Shown in pieces: positions 18,879 to 28,878 of a DNA stretch of 64,000 nucleotides (position 1 is its first letter; each line of letters opens with the position of its first letter). Made by a program: the position numbers and the translations under genes. The notes under the pieces are model-generated. The model had not been told where the DNA came from. It saw only the letters and a list, made by a program, of their open reading frames with translations, and ran no database searches. Origin of the DNA: Aggregatilineales bacterium (lineage in GTDB: Bacteria > Chloroflexota > Anaerolineae > Aggregatilineales > Phototrophicaceae); NCBI GenBank assembly GCA_030834905.1, contig JAUQWZ010000028.1, positions 124,001 through 188,000 on the forward strand, given 5' to 3'.

Positions 18879-21446
18879 CTACGCCCAGCGGATCAGACCA
18901 GGCACAAACAGCGTCGGCAGGGCTTGATGGTACGGCAGCACGCGCACCGAAATACCGCGCTCGCCGCTGGTGTGGTAGGCAACGCGGGTGGCAAAACGAT
19001 AGCTGCCGTTTTCAGCCGCGCCGACGGGCTGCATATCGACCGCTTCGCCCACCTCACCGATTTCGCCGCGCGTACTCAGCGGACCGTAATAAAGCTGCAC
19101 CCGCACATCGTCCGGCGTCAGCTTGCCCAGGTTCACTTCAGCTTCGACGCTCAGGTCGGCGCTGACCTTGATCGATTGGTCGGAAACATCGACCTTCCCG
19201 ATCTTGATCTTGTCCCAACCGGCGGCGATCTTCTTACACCAGGCGGCATACGCCAGCCCGGCTTCCATGTTTCCGGCGGTAAGCTGCTGCGAACGCTCGT
19301 TGGCGGGCATGTAGAGCGCGTCGGTGTACTGCTGCACCATGCGATGGGTAGTGAAAAACGGTGCCAGCTTGTGGAAACCGTTCTTGATCTTGCCGATCCA
19401 CTCACGCGGGACGGTATCGCGCCCGCGGTCATAAAACAGCGGGATGATGTCGTGCTCCAGGATATTGTAGAGGGCTTCGCTCTCGACAAAATCCTGATGA
19501 TCCCATTCATACTCTGGATATTCCTCGCCGTTGCCAATCGCCCAGCCAACACTGGGGTCATAGCCTTCCGCCCACCAACCGTCGAGGATGCTGCAATTTA
19601 AGCCGCCGTTGTAGACCACTTTCATGCCGCTGGTGCCGCTGGCTTCCTTAGGACGGCGCGGGGTATTCAGCCATACGTCCACGCCCTGCACCAGATAGCG
19701 GGCAACGTTCATATCGTAGTCTTCGAGGAAGACGAGATGATTGCGGAACTCAGGATCGCGGGCAATGTTGGCGATTTGCCGGATCAGTTCCTTGCCACCC
19801 GTATCGTGCGGGTGGGCTTTTCCAGCAAAGATGATCTGCACCGGGCGCTCCGGGTTGGTCAGGATACGCTTCAGGCGCTCGATGTCGTGGAACACCAGCG
19901 CCGCCCGCTTGTAGGTGGCGAAACGCCGGGCGAAGCCAATCGTCAGCGCGTCGGGATTTAAGGCTTCTTCCGCGCCTTCGATCTCGTGCTGCGCCGCGCC
20001 CCGGTTTTCAAGCTGGTGGCGCAGGCGGCTTCGGGCAAAGCCGATCAGCCGTTCGCGGCGGCGTTCGTGGGTGCGCCACAGTTCGTTATCGGGTACGGCG
20101 TCAATGCCGGTCCAGATGTCCGCCTTCCAGGTGTGGGTGCGCCATGTCGGGTCAAGATAGCGGTCAAGAAGCTGCGCCATGCCGGTAGAAATCCACGATT
20201 CAACGTGAATGCCGTTGGTGATCGACGAAATCGGCACTTCATGCTCAGGCACGCCGGGATACAACCACTGCCACATGGACTGCGACACGTCGCCATGCAG
20301 CTTGGCGACGCCGTTCGCGCCGCCGCACAGCCGAAGCGCCAGCACCGCCATCGAGAACAGTTCGTAATCGCCCATGTTCTCGCGACCGAGATCGACAAAC
20401 TGCTCGCGCGTCAAGCCGAGCGAGGAGTAATAGTCGGTGAAGTGTTCGTCGATCAGGTCGTAGCCGAAGCGCTCCAGCCCGGCGGGAACCGGCGTGTGAG
20501 TGGTGAAGATGTTGGAGATGGACGTAATCGCCGCCGCCTGCATGAAATCGACGTTGTGTTCCTTCATGAACTGGCGGATGCGCTCCAGCGCCAGAAACGC
20601 CGAATGCGGCTCGTTCATGTGGCAGATCGTCGGGCGCAGGTTGAGCGCGTCCAGCGCGCGGATGCCGCCGATGCCCATCAGAATTTCCTGACGGATGCGC
20701 GTCCGGCGGTCGCCGCCGTAGAGCCGGTCGGTCAGGCTGCGGTCTTCGTCCAGCACGTTGTCGGGGGTATTGGTATCGAGCAGATACAGCGGAATACGCC
20801 CGACCTGCACCTTCCAGATCAAGGCTTTCAGTTCGCGCCCCGGCAGCGGCACACTGATCATGAGAGGCTTGCCGCCCTCGTCAAACTGCTGGACAACGGG
20901 CAGATTGGCGAAATCGTTGATCGGGTACAGTTCCTGCTGGTAGCCGTCAGCATTGAGGTACTGGCGAAAGTAGCCTTCCTCGTACAGCACGCCGACGCCG
21001 ATCAGCGGCAGCCCAAGATCGCTGGCGCTCTTGAGATGATCGCCGCTGAGGACGCCCAGCCCGCCAGAGTAATTTTGCAGCGATTCGGTGATGCCAAACT
21101 CCATCGAAAAATAGGCGATACGCGGCTTTTCGGATGACTGGTAATGCGTGTCAAACCAGGTGGTGCCGGGATTCATATAGGCGTCAAAGGCGTCGCACAC
21201 GCGCTGGAAGTGCGCCATAAAAGCCGCGTCTTCACAGGAGGCTTCCAGACGGCTTTGTTCTATCAAGCCCAGCATCCAGACCGGATTATGTCCGGTTTTC
21301 TCCCACAAATCGCGGTCGAGCCGGCGAAACAGCGCGATTGTCTCCTGATCCCACGCCCAGCGCAGATTGTAAGCCAGTTCTTGCAGGCGCTTAAGCGGTT
21401 CCGGCAGGTTCGGAACAACGCTCACAGTTGCGACAGGTTTTACCAT
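18879..21446 (-). CDS. glgP: Alpha-glucan phosphorylase, DUF3417 type
   Basis: Pyridoxal-phosphate enzyme releasing glucose 1-phosphate from glycogen or maltodextrins. 855 residues from ATG 21446, chosen because AGGAG lies 9 bases upstream; the frame stays open to 21506. The N-terminal DUF3417 region (LQELAYNLRWAWD) is typical of the archaeal/Thermotoga-like short phosphorylases. The PLP site is seen as EASGTSGMKVVYNGG, with the lysine Schiff-base partner, followed by LDGWWAEGYD. The last 110 residues form an extra beta-rich C-terminal part. Together with GlgC, GlgA and the GH57 enzyme it completes a glycogen synthesis and breakdown set. It is divergent from the CBM48 gene. Confidence 0.95.
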   Translation of the reverse strand: MVKPVATVSVVPNLPEPLKRLQELAYNLRWAWDQETIALFRRLDRDLWEKTGHNPVWMLGLIEQSRLEASCEDAAFMAHFQRVCDAFDAYMNPGTTWFDTHYQSSEKPRIAYFSMEFGITESLQNYSGGLGVLSGDHLKSASDLGLPLIGVGVLYEEGYFRQYLNADGYQQELYPINDFANLPVVQQFDEGGKPLMISVPLPGRELKALIWKVQVGRIPLYLLDTNTPDNVLDEDRSLTDRLYGGDRRTRIRQEILMGIGGIRALDALNLRPTICHMNEPHSAFLALERIRQFMKEHNVDFMQAAAITSISNIFTTHTPVPAGLERFGYDLIDEHFTDYYSSLGLTREQFVDLGRENMGDYELFSMAVLALRLCGGANGVAKLHGDVSQSMWQWLYPGVPEHEVPISSITNGIHVESWISTGMAQLLDRYLDPTWRTHTWKADIWTGIDAVPDNELWRTHERRRERLIGFARSRLRHQLENRGAAQHEIEGAEEALNPDALTIGFARRFATYKRAALVFHDIERLKRILTNPERPVQIIFAGKAHPHDTGGKELIRQIANIARDPEFRNHLVFLEDYDMNVARYLVQGVDVWLNTPRRPKEASGTSGMKVVYNGGLNCSILDGWWAEGYDPSVGWAIGNGEEYPEYEWDHQDFVESEALYNILEHDIIPLFYDRGRDTVPREWIGKIKNGFHKLAPFFTTHRMVQQYTDALYMPANERSQQLTAGNMEAGLAYAAWCKKIAAGWDKIKIGKVDVSDQSIKVSADLSVEAEVNLGKLTPDDVRVQLYYGPLSTRGEIGEVGEAVDMQPVGAAENGSYRFATRVAYHTSGERGISVRVLPYHQALPTLFVPGLIRWA

Positions 21447-21664
21447 TGAAGGATTCTCCTGAGATAAAGTCATGGTAACGATAACTGCACAATGACAGCG
21501 TGCCATCTTAGCTTATATTCAGGCGATTGGAAAAAAAAGTCACGATCTTCAAAAGCAGCGTCGAAAATTCGTGCATTTCGACCAAGCTAACGCTATAGAA
21601 TCGTTAATCTGGTTATGTTAGAATCTATATAACGAAGCGTATTTCTATCGAGGATATCAAATCG

Positions 21665-21964
21665 ATGCTTGACAAGAAGTATTTGAAGACGCGAAAGGAC
21701 GAATGCAAAGTCACCTTCTCGCTGCCGACAGCAGTGCAGGCGGAAAGCGTCCATCTGGTCGGCGACTTCAACGATTGGGATGAGCAGTCAACGCCGATGA
21801 AGAAACAGAAGGACGGCAGCTTTAAGGTCACGCTCAACCTGAAAACCGGGCGCGAGTATCAGTTCCGCTATCTTGTCAACGGCAGCGAATGGCACAACGA
21901 CTGGCAGGCGGACAAATACATGCCCAACCCTTATATCGGTGATAATTCAGTCGTCGTGGTCTGA
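21665..21964 (+). CDS. Stand-alone CBM48 / glycogen-binding domain protein
   Basis: 99 residues consisting of one isoamylase-early-set domain (CBM48), the fold found in branching enzymes and the AMPK beta subunit. Visible family motifs: VHLVGDFNDWDE (28-39), a central DGSFKVTLNL, YQFRYLVNG (65-73) and W76/W80 as likely glucan-binding aromatics. No catalytic domain, signal peptide or membrane helix, so it is probably a soluble glucan-binding or adaptor protein. It lies between glgP and glgC on the opposite strand; its position in the island supports a glycogen role. No characterised regulator of this size is known to me. Confidence 0.9.
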   Translation: MLDKKYLKTRKDECKVTFSLPTAVQAESVHLVGDFNDWDEQSTPMKKQKDGSFKVTLNLKTGREYQFRYLVNGSEWHNDWQADKYMPNPYIGDNSVVVV

Positions 21965-22043
21965 TTGAACCAGCGTCCCTTCACGGATTTGTCTTTTCGG
22001 AGCCGCAGGTTTATCTAGATTCACAACATATTGCAGATTATCC

Positions 22044-22112
22044 GTAGGGACACGACGGTGTCGTGTCCGTTTTGTGAATGCTGGGTCGGACACGACACTG
22101 TCGTGTCCCTAC
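22044..22112. repeat. REP-like inverted pair (family 1)
   Basis: GTAG, palindrome 22048-22068 (inner GAC/GTC, loop GGT), 19-base spacer, perfect palindrome 22088-22108 (ACA/TGT inner arms), CTAC. Located between the convergent CBM48 gene and glgC. Confidence 0.9.
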
Positions 22113-22149
22113 ATGTCCCACATGGAATGAAGGCTTTCGACCCGGCATC

Positions 22150-23412
22150 CTACTTCTTGCTCGAATAGCCCAGTTCGGTGTTGTTGGGGACAACGCGATC
22201 CTTGTATTTCTCGAAGTTTTCGAGCCGCAGATCGGTGCCCAGGATGCAGTTCTGCCCAACCGTGTAGCCTGCCGGAATGTGGGTATTTTTGCCCACACAG
22301 GTGATGCCCAGTTCGCCAACCTCAGACAGCACCCCTACCCGCGCGTTATGCCCGACGACGACGAACTTATCGAGAATGCAGCGTTCGACCACCGCGCCCG
22401 CCTCGATATAGGCGTCGGTCAGTATGACCGATTCGCGGATCACCGCGTTGGGACCCACGAAGACGCCGGGTGCCAGCACCGAGCGTTCGACTATCGCGTT
22501 CTCAGAGATGACCGTCCCGTGAGTCAGCAGGCTGTTGTTGATCCGGGCACCGCTGGCAATCTGCACCGGCGGGCGCTCCTCACTCTTGGTATGAATCACC
22601 CAGGTGCGATCATTCAGGTTGAGCGAAGGCGGCTGCGAGAGCAGATCCATGTGGGCTTCCCAGTACGCCTCAATCGTCCCTACGTCAATCCAGTAGCCGC
22701 CATAAGGATAGGCAAATACGTTCATCCCTTCACTGATCATGCGCGGGATAATGTCCTTGCCGAAATCATGGTTTGAATCGCCCTTGCCGTGGTCTTCCTG
22801 AAGCAGTCGTTCCAGCACCGAGTAGGTGAACACGTAGACGCCCATATTGGCGAGCGTGCCGGGCGGGTTCGGCGGTTTCTCCAGAAAATCGGTCACGCGG
22901 TATTCTTCGTCAACGTCCAGAATACCGTAGCGGCTGGCTTCATCAAGCGGGACGCTGATCACGCACAGGGTAGCGTCCGCGCCCTTATCGCGGTGATACT
23001 GGATAAGGACATCATAGTCCATCTCGTAGATGTGATCGCCGGACAGGATCAGCACGTACTCCGGTCGCCCCCGGCGCACGAAGTTCAGGTTCTGGGTCAC
23101 GGCGTCTGCCGTACCCGCATACCAGTCGGTGTCGCGGCGTCCTTTGTAGGGCTGGAGAATCTGCACGCCGCCGGTAAACGACCGGTCTAAGTCCCAGGGA
23201 CGCCCGCGCTCGATATGATCGTTGAGGCTGTGCGGGCGATATTGAGTCAGTATCAAAACGTCAAAAATGCCGGAATTGACGCAGTTGCTCAGTGTGAAAT
23301 CTATGATCCGGTACTTGCCCCCAAAGGGAACGGCGGGTTTGGCGCGTTTGGCGGTCAGAGTTGCCAGCCGCGTGCCTTCGCCACCTGCCAGAATGACCGC
23401 TTTAACTTTCAT
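22150..23412 (-). CDS. glgC: Glucose-1-phosphate adenylyltransferase
   Basis: Makes ADP-glucose, the donor for glycogen synthase. 420 residues, normal length. N-terminal nucleotidyltransferase domain with AGGEGTRL (9-16), [15 protein letters not shown] (26-40) and the catalytic/substrate motif GTADAV plus [13 protein letters not shown]-terminal left-handed beta-helix with hexapeptide-type repeats (from about 300) that carries allosteric and assembly functions. It is the first enzyme of the synthesis branch; glgA lies 190 bases upstream in the same direction, separated by a TTGAACC-type repeat. Confidence 0.96.
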   Translation of the reverse strand: MKVKAVILAGGEGTRLATLTAKRAKPAVPFGGKYRIIDFTLSNCVNSGIFDVLILTQYRPHSLNDHIERGRPWDLDRSFTGGVQILQPYKGRRDTDWYAGTADAVTQNLNFVRRGRPEYVLILSGDHIYEMDYDVLIQYHRDKGADATLCVISVPLDEASRYGILDVDEEYRVTDFLEKPPNPPGTLANMGVYVFTYSVLERLLQEDHGKGDSNHDFGKDIIPRMISEGMNVFAYPYGGYWIDVGTIEAYWEAHMDLLSQPPSLNLNDRTWVIHTKSEERPPVQIASGARINNSLLTHGTVISENAIVERSVLAPGVFVGPNAVIRESVILTDAYIEAGAVVERCILDKFVVVGHNARVGVLSEVGELGITCVGKNTHIPAGYTVGQNCILGTDLRLENFEKYKDRVVPNNTELGYSSKK

Positions 23413-23540
23413 CGAACCGCCACCTCCGTCATTGTAAGAAGAAGCATCCTGCGAAGAAAACGCCCAGGATCACCGATTGTGCCGCATTTCCGGGAAGAAA
23501 TCTATCAATTCGCCTTAATTTCCTTTCCCTGCAAAGAACA

Positions 23541-23573
23541 TTGAACCGCTAAGGACACAGAGGGCACGAAGGG
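23541..23573. repeat. TTGAACC-type dispersed repeat, half copy
   Basis: TTGAACCGCTAAGGACACAG and adjoining GGGCACGAAGG resemble the element at 54368-54441. Located in the 190-base gap between glgA and glgC. Confidence 0.6.
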
Positions 23574-23602
23574 GATGCTGGCGTCGTTATTGTCCTGGTG
23601 GG

Positions 23603-25102
23603 TCAATCGCTTTGTTCTCTCTTTTCGTCATCAGTCACAGGTGTGTTGTGCCGGGCGGCGGCTTTCTCATACAGCGTCTGGTACTCCACAGCGCTGCGCC
23701 GCCAGCTAAAATCGACGCGCATGGCGCGTTCCTGCATCCGCCGCCATGCGACCGGGCGCGCGTGAAAGGTTCGGATCGCCCACAGCAGCGTATTGTAAAC
23801 TGCTTCCGGCTGTTCCCACTGGAACATGAAGCCAGTACCGCGAGTCGCGTCGTCGTCGTCATAGTTCTCAACGCTGTCCGCCAGCCCGCCGGTTTCACGG
23901 ACGACGGGCAGCGCGCCGTAACGCATGGCGTTCATCTGCCCGATTCCACACGGCTCGTAATGGCTCGGCATCAGGAACAGGTCGCAGCCCGCGTAAATGC
24001 GCTGCGCCAGAGCGGCGTTATAGCCGATATAAGTGCGCGCTTTCCAATGGAAATCTGCGCCGAGGCGGAAAAGGTCGTGGTTGTACTCCTCGTCGCCGCT
24101 GCCCAGCGCGATAAACTGGACATCATAGCCGGTCAGCAGGCGGCGCAGGGCGGGAACGGCGAGGTCGATGCCCTTCTGCCACACCAGACGGCTGACCAAG
24201 CCGATCACCGGCACATCATCGCTGATGGTCAGGTTGGAGTCGTCCTGAAGCTGGCGCTTGTTGGGCGAGCGTTGTTCGGGAAAGTTATCGGCGTTGAAGT
24301 TCGAGATCAGGTGCGGATCGGTTTCGGGATTCCATACGTCATAATCAATGCCGTTGAGGATGCCATACAGATCATCCTGACGCGAGCGAATTAAGCCGTC
24401 CAGCCCATAGCCCATGTACGGATACTGAATCTCGACGGCGTAGCGCGGGCTGACAGTGGTCACAATGTCGGCATAGGCGGTCGCCATCGCCAGCATGTTA
24501 TCGGTCAAGCCCCGGCTGACAAGCTGCGGATGATGTCGCCCCGGCACGCCCAGTTCCCACAGCCAGCCGCCAACGTCCTCGCCCTGATACGCCATGTTAT
24601 GAATGCTAAGCATGGTACTGGCGGCTGACCAGCGCCGGTCAGATTGGCGCTTCTGCTCAATCAGGAACGGGATCAGCCCGGTATGCCAGTCGTTGACGTG
24701 GAATACGTCGGGGAACCAGCCGCCGTTCTCCAGCATGGCTTCGGCTGCCGCCAGCGCCGCCTGGCAGAAGAAGATGAAGCGCGGCACGTCGTGCTCCAAA
24801 TCGCCGTAGACCGCGCCTTCTTCGCCAAAATAGGGCAAGCCGCGCAGGAAATACACCGGCACGCCTTCATGGGTGGTGGAGAACAGGCTGACGATAGTCG
24901 TGCCGGTCGGACGCGCCAGCCTGAACGAAAAAAGCAGCTCGATATTGAAGCGCTGCGGGTCGATAAACCCGTAGTAGGGCATCAGGACGCGGACGTCAAT
25001 ATTCAGCTCGCGCAGGGCTTTGGGAAGCGATCCCACAACATCCGCCAGCCCGCCAACTTTCGCGAACGGGTCTACTTCGGCGCTGATGAATAACACGTTC
25101 AT
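23603..25102 (-). CDS. glgA: Glycogen synthase (ADP-glucose, GT5)
   Basis: Transfers glucose from ADP-glucose to the growing alpha-1,4 glucan. From ATG 25102 the protein has 499 residues and starts MNVLFISAEVDPFAKVGGLADV, with the donor-loop motif K15-V-G-G-L (KTGGL variant). The C-terminal Rossmann half has GLVSRLVWQKG and the catalytic EPCGIGQMNAMRYG. The frame is open to 25351, but the upstream residues do not resemble GT5, overlap the branching enzyme gene and are out of its frame, so I reject them. It starts 22 bases after the GH57 gene stop: likely one transcription unit. Confidence 0.96.
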   Translation of the reverse strand: MNVLFISAEVDPFAKVGGLADVVGSLPKALRELNIDVRVLMPYYGFIDPQRFNIELLFSFRLARPTGTTIVSLFSTTHEGVPVYFLRGLPYFGEEGAVYGDLEHDVPRFIFFCQAALAAAEAMLENGGWFPDVFHVNDWHTGLIPFLIEQKRQSDRRWSAASTMLSIHNMAYQGEDVGGWLWELGVPGRHHPQLVSRGLTDNMLAMATAYADIVTTVSPRYAVEIQYPYMGYGLDGLIRSRQDDLYGILNGIDYDVWNPETDPHLISNFNADNFPEQRSPNKRQLQDDSNLTISDDVPVIGLVSRLVWQKGIDLAVPALRRLLTGYDVQFIALGSGDEEYNHDLFRLGADFHWKARTYIGYNAALAQRIYAGCDLFLMPSHYEPCGIGQMNAMRYGALPVVRETGGLADSVENYDDDDATRGTGFMFQWEQPEAVYNTLLWAIRTFHARPVAWRRMQERAMRVDFSWRRSAVEYQTLYEKAAARHNTPVTDDEKREQSD

Positions 25103-25124
25103 TGAGCGTCTTCCGGCGTGCGCC

Positions 25125-26852
25125 TCATCCCTGGTAGGTGCGGAACCAACGATAGTCAATATCCGGGAACACTTTATCCAATTCCCACAGCTCGTTCGCC
25201 AGCGCCACATCCGGCGTCCCGGCTTCCAGGCTAGACGCCAGCTTGTTAAAGCGTTCCAGATGCTGGCTGAAGCGCTGAATGGCGTATTCGCGCGCCTGCC
25301 CGGTCGTGACGAGGAAGGGCCAGTCGGAGCTTTCCAGCAGCAGCGCCTCACGCGCCGCCTGGCTCAAAACTGCTTTTTCGTCGTTGTCCGGATCGTCGTA
25401 TCGATTGGCAAGCGCTTCTATACGCGCTTCGGCTTCGTGAATCGGCGTCCACATCCAGTGGGTTTCGTTGTTATCCCAGACGAAGTGCGTGCCGCCCGCG
25501 CCCCACGAGCCTTCGGGGATGTTGAGCACTTCCTGCGGTGGGTGCTGGGCTACGTGGCGGCTGGCAGTCGTCATCTCGATATCGCTCATGCTCGCCAGAT
25601 GGCGCAGCACCTTACCCAGCCATGCCACGCCTTCAAACCACCAGTGACCAAAGAGTTCGGTGTCATAATTGGCGGAAACCAAGCCAAATTTCCCCGTTTC
25701 GGCGTTGTACTTGCGCAGTTCATCGCCCACCAGATGGGCGAAATGCTCGGCGTGCTGGTCGATCTTATAGGCTGCCCAGTCGGGATGATACAGGTCTTTG
25801 CCGCCGAGATCGATCCCCGAGCCGGTGATGCGCCAGTACTGAATACCGCTTGTGCCCGCCTTACGGTGGAATTCGCGGTAGTCAAAATCGCCCGGATACC
25901 CCCAGGTAGCACTCCATACCTGCTGTCCAACGCGGCTGTTGCGCCCGATCACAGCGACGCCGGAATGCTGCTGGACAGATGGATAGTGGGTGGTATCGCT
26001 GACGTAATAGGGGTGAAAGGTAGTGGCTGCCCGTTCGGGAACCAGCATCTGGCTGCTGGCGGGAATCACGTAGCGGCGCTTGATCTCGCCGTAGGGTCCA
26101 ACCACGTCGCCGCCCGCCACGCCAACGGGCTGCCCGCCGGTGATGGTGTGCGTCTCGCTGAAGAAGACCTTCAGACCGTTTTCGGCGAGGAAGTGTTCGA
26201 TCCCCGGACGGCGGCGTCCCGTTTCGGTGATATACGCCGGACGGTAGGCGCATTCTGGCAGCCAGATGCCGGACGGCGGACGCCCGAACATACGCTCATA
26301 CGAGCGAATACCGGCTTTAAGCTGGGCGTTGATGGTGCTGTCGCTTGCCATCAGCGGCAGATAGCCATGCGTGGCGGCGCAGGTCGTCACTTCAATGTAG
26401 CCTTCATCCTGCAGCCGCTTAAACGCGCCGATAATGTCGCGGTTGAAGCGGTTATCGAAAGCGTCTTTCACGCGCTCGAATTCCGCCTGATACCAACCGG
26501 CTAGAAAGCGAAGCTGCTCGTTGCCGGGTTCTTCTTCCTCAAAATAAACGATATCCTTTTTAGCGGCATTAATGCGATCATCGAGGTACTGGTCGAGATG
26601 ATCTTTCACGTCTTCATCGACAAGCTGCTCGCCCAGAATCGGCGTAATGCCGATGGTGATGCGGAATTGAATGCCTTCTTCTTTCAGATCATAGAGGGTT
26701 GCCAGCAGCGGGATATACGTTTCTACTGCCGCTTCATGAATCCATTCTTCGCCATGCGGCCAGCGCCCTGCGAGGCGGGCATAAGGAAGGTGACTGTGTA
26801 GGACGAATGTAAATGCACCTGTTGCGCTCACAGAGCTAACCCCCCGTATCAC
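25125..26852 (-). CDS. 1,4-alpha-glucan branching enzyme, GH57 family
   Basis: Introduces alpha-1,6 branches into glycogen. 575 residues, with a GH57 (beta/alpha)7 domain beginning VLHSHLPYAR and a C-terminal helical domain (DUF1957). Catalytic nucleophile E200 sits in WLPECAY and the acid D397 in YDTELFGHWW, both conserved in TK1436-type branching enzymes. The start is GTG 26852, supported by GGAG 7 bases upstream; a later GTG (26831) is possible. It leads the GH57-glgA transcription unit. No GH13 GlgB is in the window, so this is the branching activity here. Confidence 0.92.
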   Translation of the reverse strand: MIRGVSSVSATGAFTFVLHSHLPYARLAGRWPHGEEWIHEAAVETYIPLLATLYDLKEEGIQFRITIGITPILGEQLVDEDVKDHLDQYLDDRINAAKKDIVYFEEEEPGNEQLRFLAGWYQAEFERVKDAFDNRFNRDIIGAFKRLQDEGYIEVTTCAATHGYLPLMASDSTINAQLKAGIRSYERMFGRPPSGIWLPECAYRPAYITETGRRRPGIEHFLAENGLKVFFSETHTITGGQPVGVAGGDVVGPYGEIKRRYVIPASSQMLVPERAATTFHPYYVSDTTHYPSVQQHSGVAVIGRNSRVGQQVWSATWGYPGDFDYREFHRKAGTSGIQYWRITGSGIDLGGKDLYHPDWAAYKIDQHAEHFAHLVGDELRKYNAETGKFGLVSANYDTELFGHWWFEGVAWLGKVLRHLASMSDIEMTTASRHVAQHPPQEVLNIPEGSWGAGGTHFVWDNNETHWMWTPIHEAEARIEALANRYDDPDNDEKAVLSQAAREALLLESSDWPFLVTTGQAREYAIQRFSQHLERFNKLASSLEAGTPDVALANELWELDKVFPDIDYRWFRTYQG

Positions 26853-26875
26853 TACTAAACTCCGATGTAGCAGAA

Positions 26876-26905
26876 ATTGTAACGATGGAATACGGGCAAA
26901 GGCAA
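26876..26905 (-). promoter_or_regulatory. Possible promoter of the GH57-glgA unit
   Basis: Minus strand: TTGCCT (26905-26900), 18-base spacer, TACAAT (26881-26876), about 24 bases before the GTG start. The -10 matches 5 of 6 consensus bases, the -35 is weak. Confidence 0.4.
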
Positions 26906-26951
26906 ATAGCGGGGTTATCGGCGGGTGCTGATGGCGGAGCGAAACGCCCTT

Positions 26952-27599
26952 TCAGGCTGGAGTGCTATCCGCGTCCGGCTTGTTCTCACTGTTTGGCTCT
27001 TTGCGTTTGCCGGGCAGGTAGTGCGGCAGCACCTGTTCCGCCAGCGTGTTCATCTGCCCGCCGGGCGCGGTGAAGGACAGGCTTTTCTTCCCCTTCAGCC
27101 GGAAGGTGACCTTCCACGCCAGCCCGCCGATGAACATCTGCATCATGAGAATGTACAGCCCCAGCCCAAACGTCAACAGGCAGCCAAGAAAATCATCGGT
27201 GCCGCGCGCGCTGCCGGTCGAATCCATCCACGAGCTAAAGTCGATGATCGGTGCCTCAGTGTCGAGTTCGTATGTCATCACGTCCGACCATTTCACGGTA
27301 CGGGTTCGGCTGGCATTCTCGCCTCTGGTATAGGTGAAGCCGGTGTCGCTCACTTCGACAACCTGCTTTTTATCGTTCCGCGCCAGCACCATGAGCACCA
27401 GCAGGGCGATGATGCCGGTCACTGCCAGGAAACCGCCCAGATATAGCAGGATGGTCTGGAATGCAGCGTTCGAGGTCAGCGACGCCCGGAAGGCGACGAG
27501 CGCGGCACCTGCTCCGGTGAGCAGCAGGGCGCGGATAAACTGCCAGATGCGCGCGCCGCGCGTAAACTCGAATCGGCGCTGCAAACCGCTATCAGTCAT
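26952..27599 (-). CDS. Membrane protein of unknown function, 215 residues
   Basis: Two helices near 22-38 and 48-72, a central soluble part whose pattern (VSDTGFTYTRG, VKWSDVMTYEL) recalls small bacterial PH-like domains, a third hydrophobic segment near 137-160, then a beta-rich region and a polar C-tail rich in Lys/Glu/Pro. The PH comparison is weak. Its ATG overlaps the stop of the histidine kinase gene by 4 bases, so the two are coupled and it may feed into that kinase pathway. Confidence 0.75.
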   Translation of the reverse strand: MTDSGLQRRFEFTRGARIWQFIRALLLTGAGAALVAFRASLTSNAAFQTILLYLGGFLAVTGIIALLVLMVLARNDKKQVVEVSDTGFTYTRGENASRTRTVKWSDVMTYELDTEAPIIDFSSWMDSTGSARGTDDFLGCLLTFGLGLYILMMQMFIGGLAWKVTFRLKGKKSLSFTAPGGQMNTLAEQVLPHYLPGKRKEPNSENKPDADSTPA

Positions 27600-28813
27600 G
27601 CTGCCGCCGGAAGCACCAGCGTGAAGATGCTGCCCTGCCCCGGATCGCTGCGCACCGTCAGGTAGCCACCGTGAGCTTCGGCGACCTTGCGGGCGATGAA
27701 CAAGCCCTGTCCCAGACCGCGCGGGTCCAGCAGCTTGCCAGCGGGCGTGCGCGGTTCACCGCGATAGAAGCGCTCGAACACGTGCGGCAGGTCGCGCTCA
27801 GAAATGCCAACGCCGGTATCGACCACCTGAATAGCAATATGCTCGTCATCATTGCGGCTGGCAGTCACCACGATATGCCCGCCGCTTTCGGTATAGCGAA
27901 CGCTGTTTTGCAGCAGATGTCCCAGCGCCCAGCGCAGGCGGGCGGCATCGCCGCGAACCGCCAGCGCGCTGGCGTCGCGCACCATCACCGATACATCCAG
28001 ACCGGCGCGTTTGGTTTCGGGGGTCAAGCCGTTGACGGTGTTCCACAGCAGTTCTTCAAGGCTGAGTTCGTCGTCGCGGACTTCAATACTGTCGCTGCTC
28101 AATTCAGACAGATCGAGCAGTTCGATGATCATGCGGTCGAGAATATCGACGTTGCGGCTGAGCGTTTCCAACAGGCGGCGGTTGGGCTTGCCATCGTCCC
28201 CCTGTTCCAGCACGACCTCGCTCACGCCTTTGATGACCGCCATCGGCGTGCGCAGTTCGTGCGAGATGGCGGTGATAAACTGGTCTTTCAGCCGTTCGGA
28301 AAGCACGTCGCGCGTGACGTCGCGCACGACGATGATCGTCCCCAGTCGGCTGCCCGCTTCGTCGGCAACGGCGGCAAGCTGCGCCCCGATGATGCGGTTG
28401 TTGACCTGTACCCGCGTCGGCTCGCTCAGAGGCGATACCTCGGCGTCGAGGGCGACGATCTCGCGATAATTGTTGAACAGCGTGCCAAGCTCGCTTTGCC
28501 AGAAGGACTTAATGCCGCCGAGCAGCGCCCGCGCGGCGTTGTTCATGAAGACCAGCCGCCCTTCGTCATCCTGCATGATCACACCCTCGTCAATCGAGGC
28601 GAGGATGCCGTTCAGACGCTCCACTTCAAGATCGCGCTGGACGAGCAGGCGTTCCAGCTTGCGAGTCTGTTCTTCCAGCGCCTGGGCAGCCTGGTTCCGT
28701 TTGCCAAGCCCTTTATAAAGGCGGCTGAATAATTTCTCGGAAGCTGTCCCCAGACGATTCACACGCTGTATCTCGCTGCTAATCTCTTGAGCATCGGGAG
28801 GATAATTGGTCAT
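27596..28813 (-). CDS. Soluble PAS sensor histidine kinase
   Basis: 405 residues with no membrane segment, so it senses an internal signal. A coiled-coil region (about 35-75), a PAS domain (GVIMQDDEGRLVFMNNAARALLG, 78-99), DHp helix with the phospho-histidine H185 in AISHELRTPM, and a CATPase domain with N303 (LLQNSVRY), D332-x-G-x-G and GLGQGLFIARKVAEAHGG. All catalytic boxes intact. Its receiver partner is probably the gene immediately upstream (28879-29289), 65 bases away on the same strand, and perhaps the divergent paralogous receiver at 29568. Confidence 0.94.
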   Translation of the reverse strand: MTNYPPDAQEISSEIQRVNRLGTASEKLFSRLYKGLGKRNQAAQALEEQTRKLERLLVQRDLEVERLNGILASIDEGVIMQDDEGRLVFMNNAARALLGGIKSFWQSELGTLFNNYREIVALDAEVSPLSEPTRVQVNNRIIGAQLAAVADEAGSRLGTIIVVRDVTRDVLSERLKDQFITAISHELRTPMAVIKGVSEVVLEQGDDGKPNRRLLETLSRNVDILDRMIIELLDLSELSSDSIEVRDDELSLEELLWNTVNGLTPETKRAGLDVSVMVRDASALAVRGDAARLRWALGHLLQNSVRYTESGGHIVVTASRNDDEHIAIQVVDTGVGISERDLPHVFERFYRGEPRTPAGKLLDPRGLGQGLFIARKVAEAHGGYLTVRSDPGQGSIFTLVLPAAA

Positions 28814-28878
28814 GAAGAAGCCCTTAGGTTCAAACGTGCCTCACGATCTTAGCCAAACCTGCGCTTCATCATCGCATA

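Noticed and set aside
25103..25351. N-terminal extension of glgA
   Set aside because: The extra 83 residues overlap the GH57 gene in another frame, lack GT5 similarity, and the standard start MNVLFISAEV lies at 25102.
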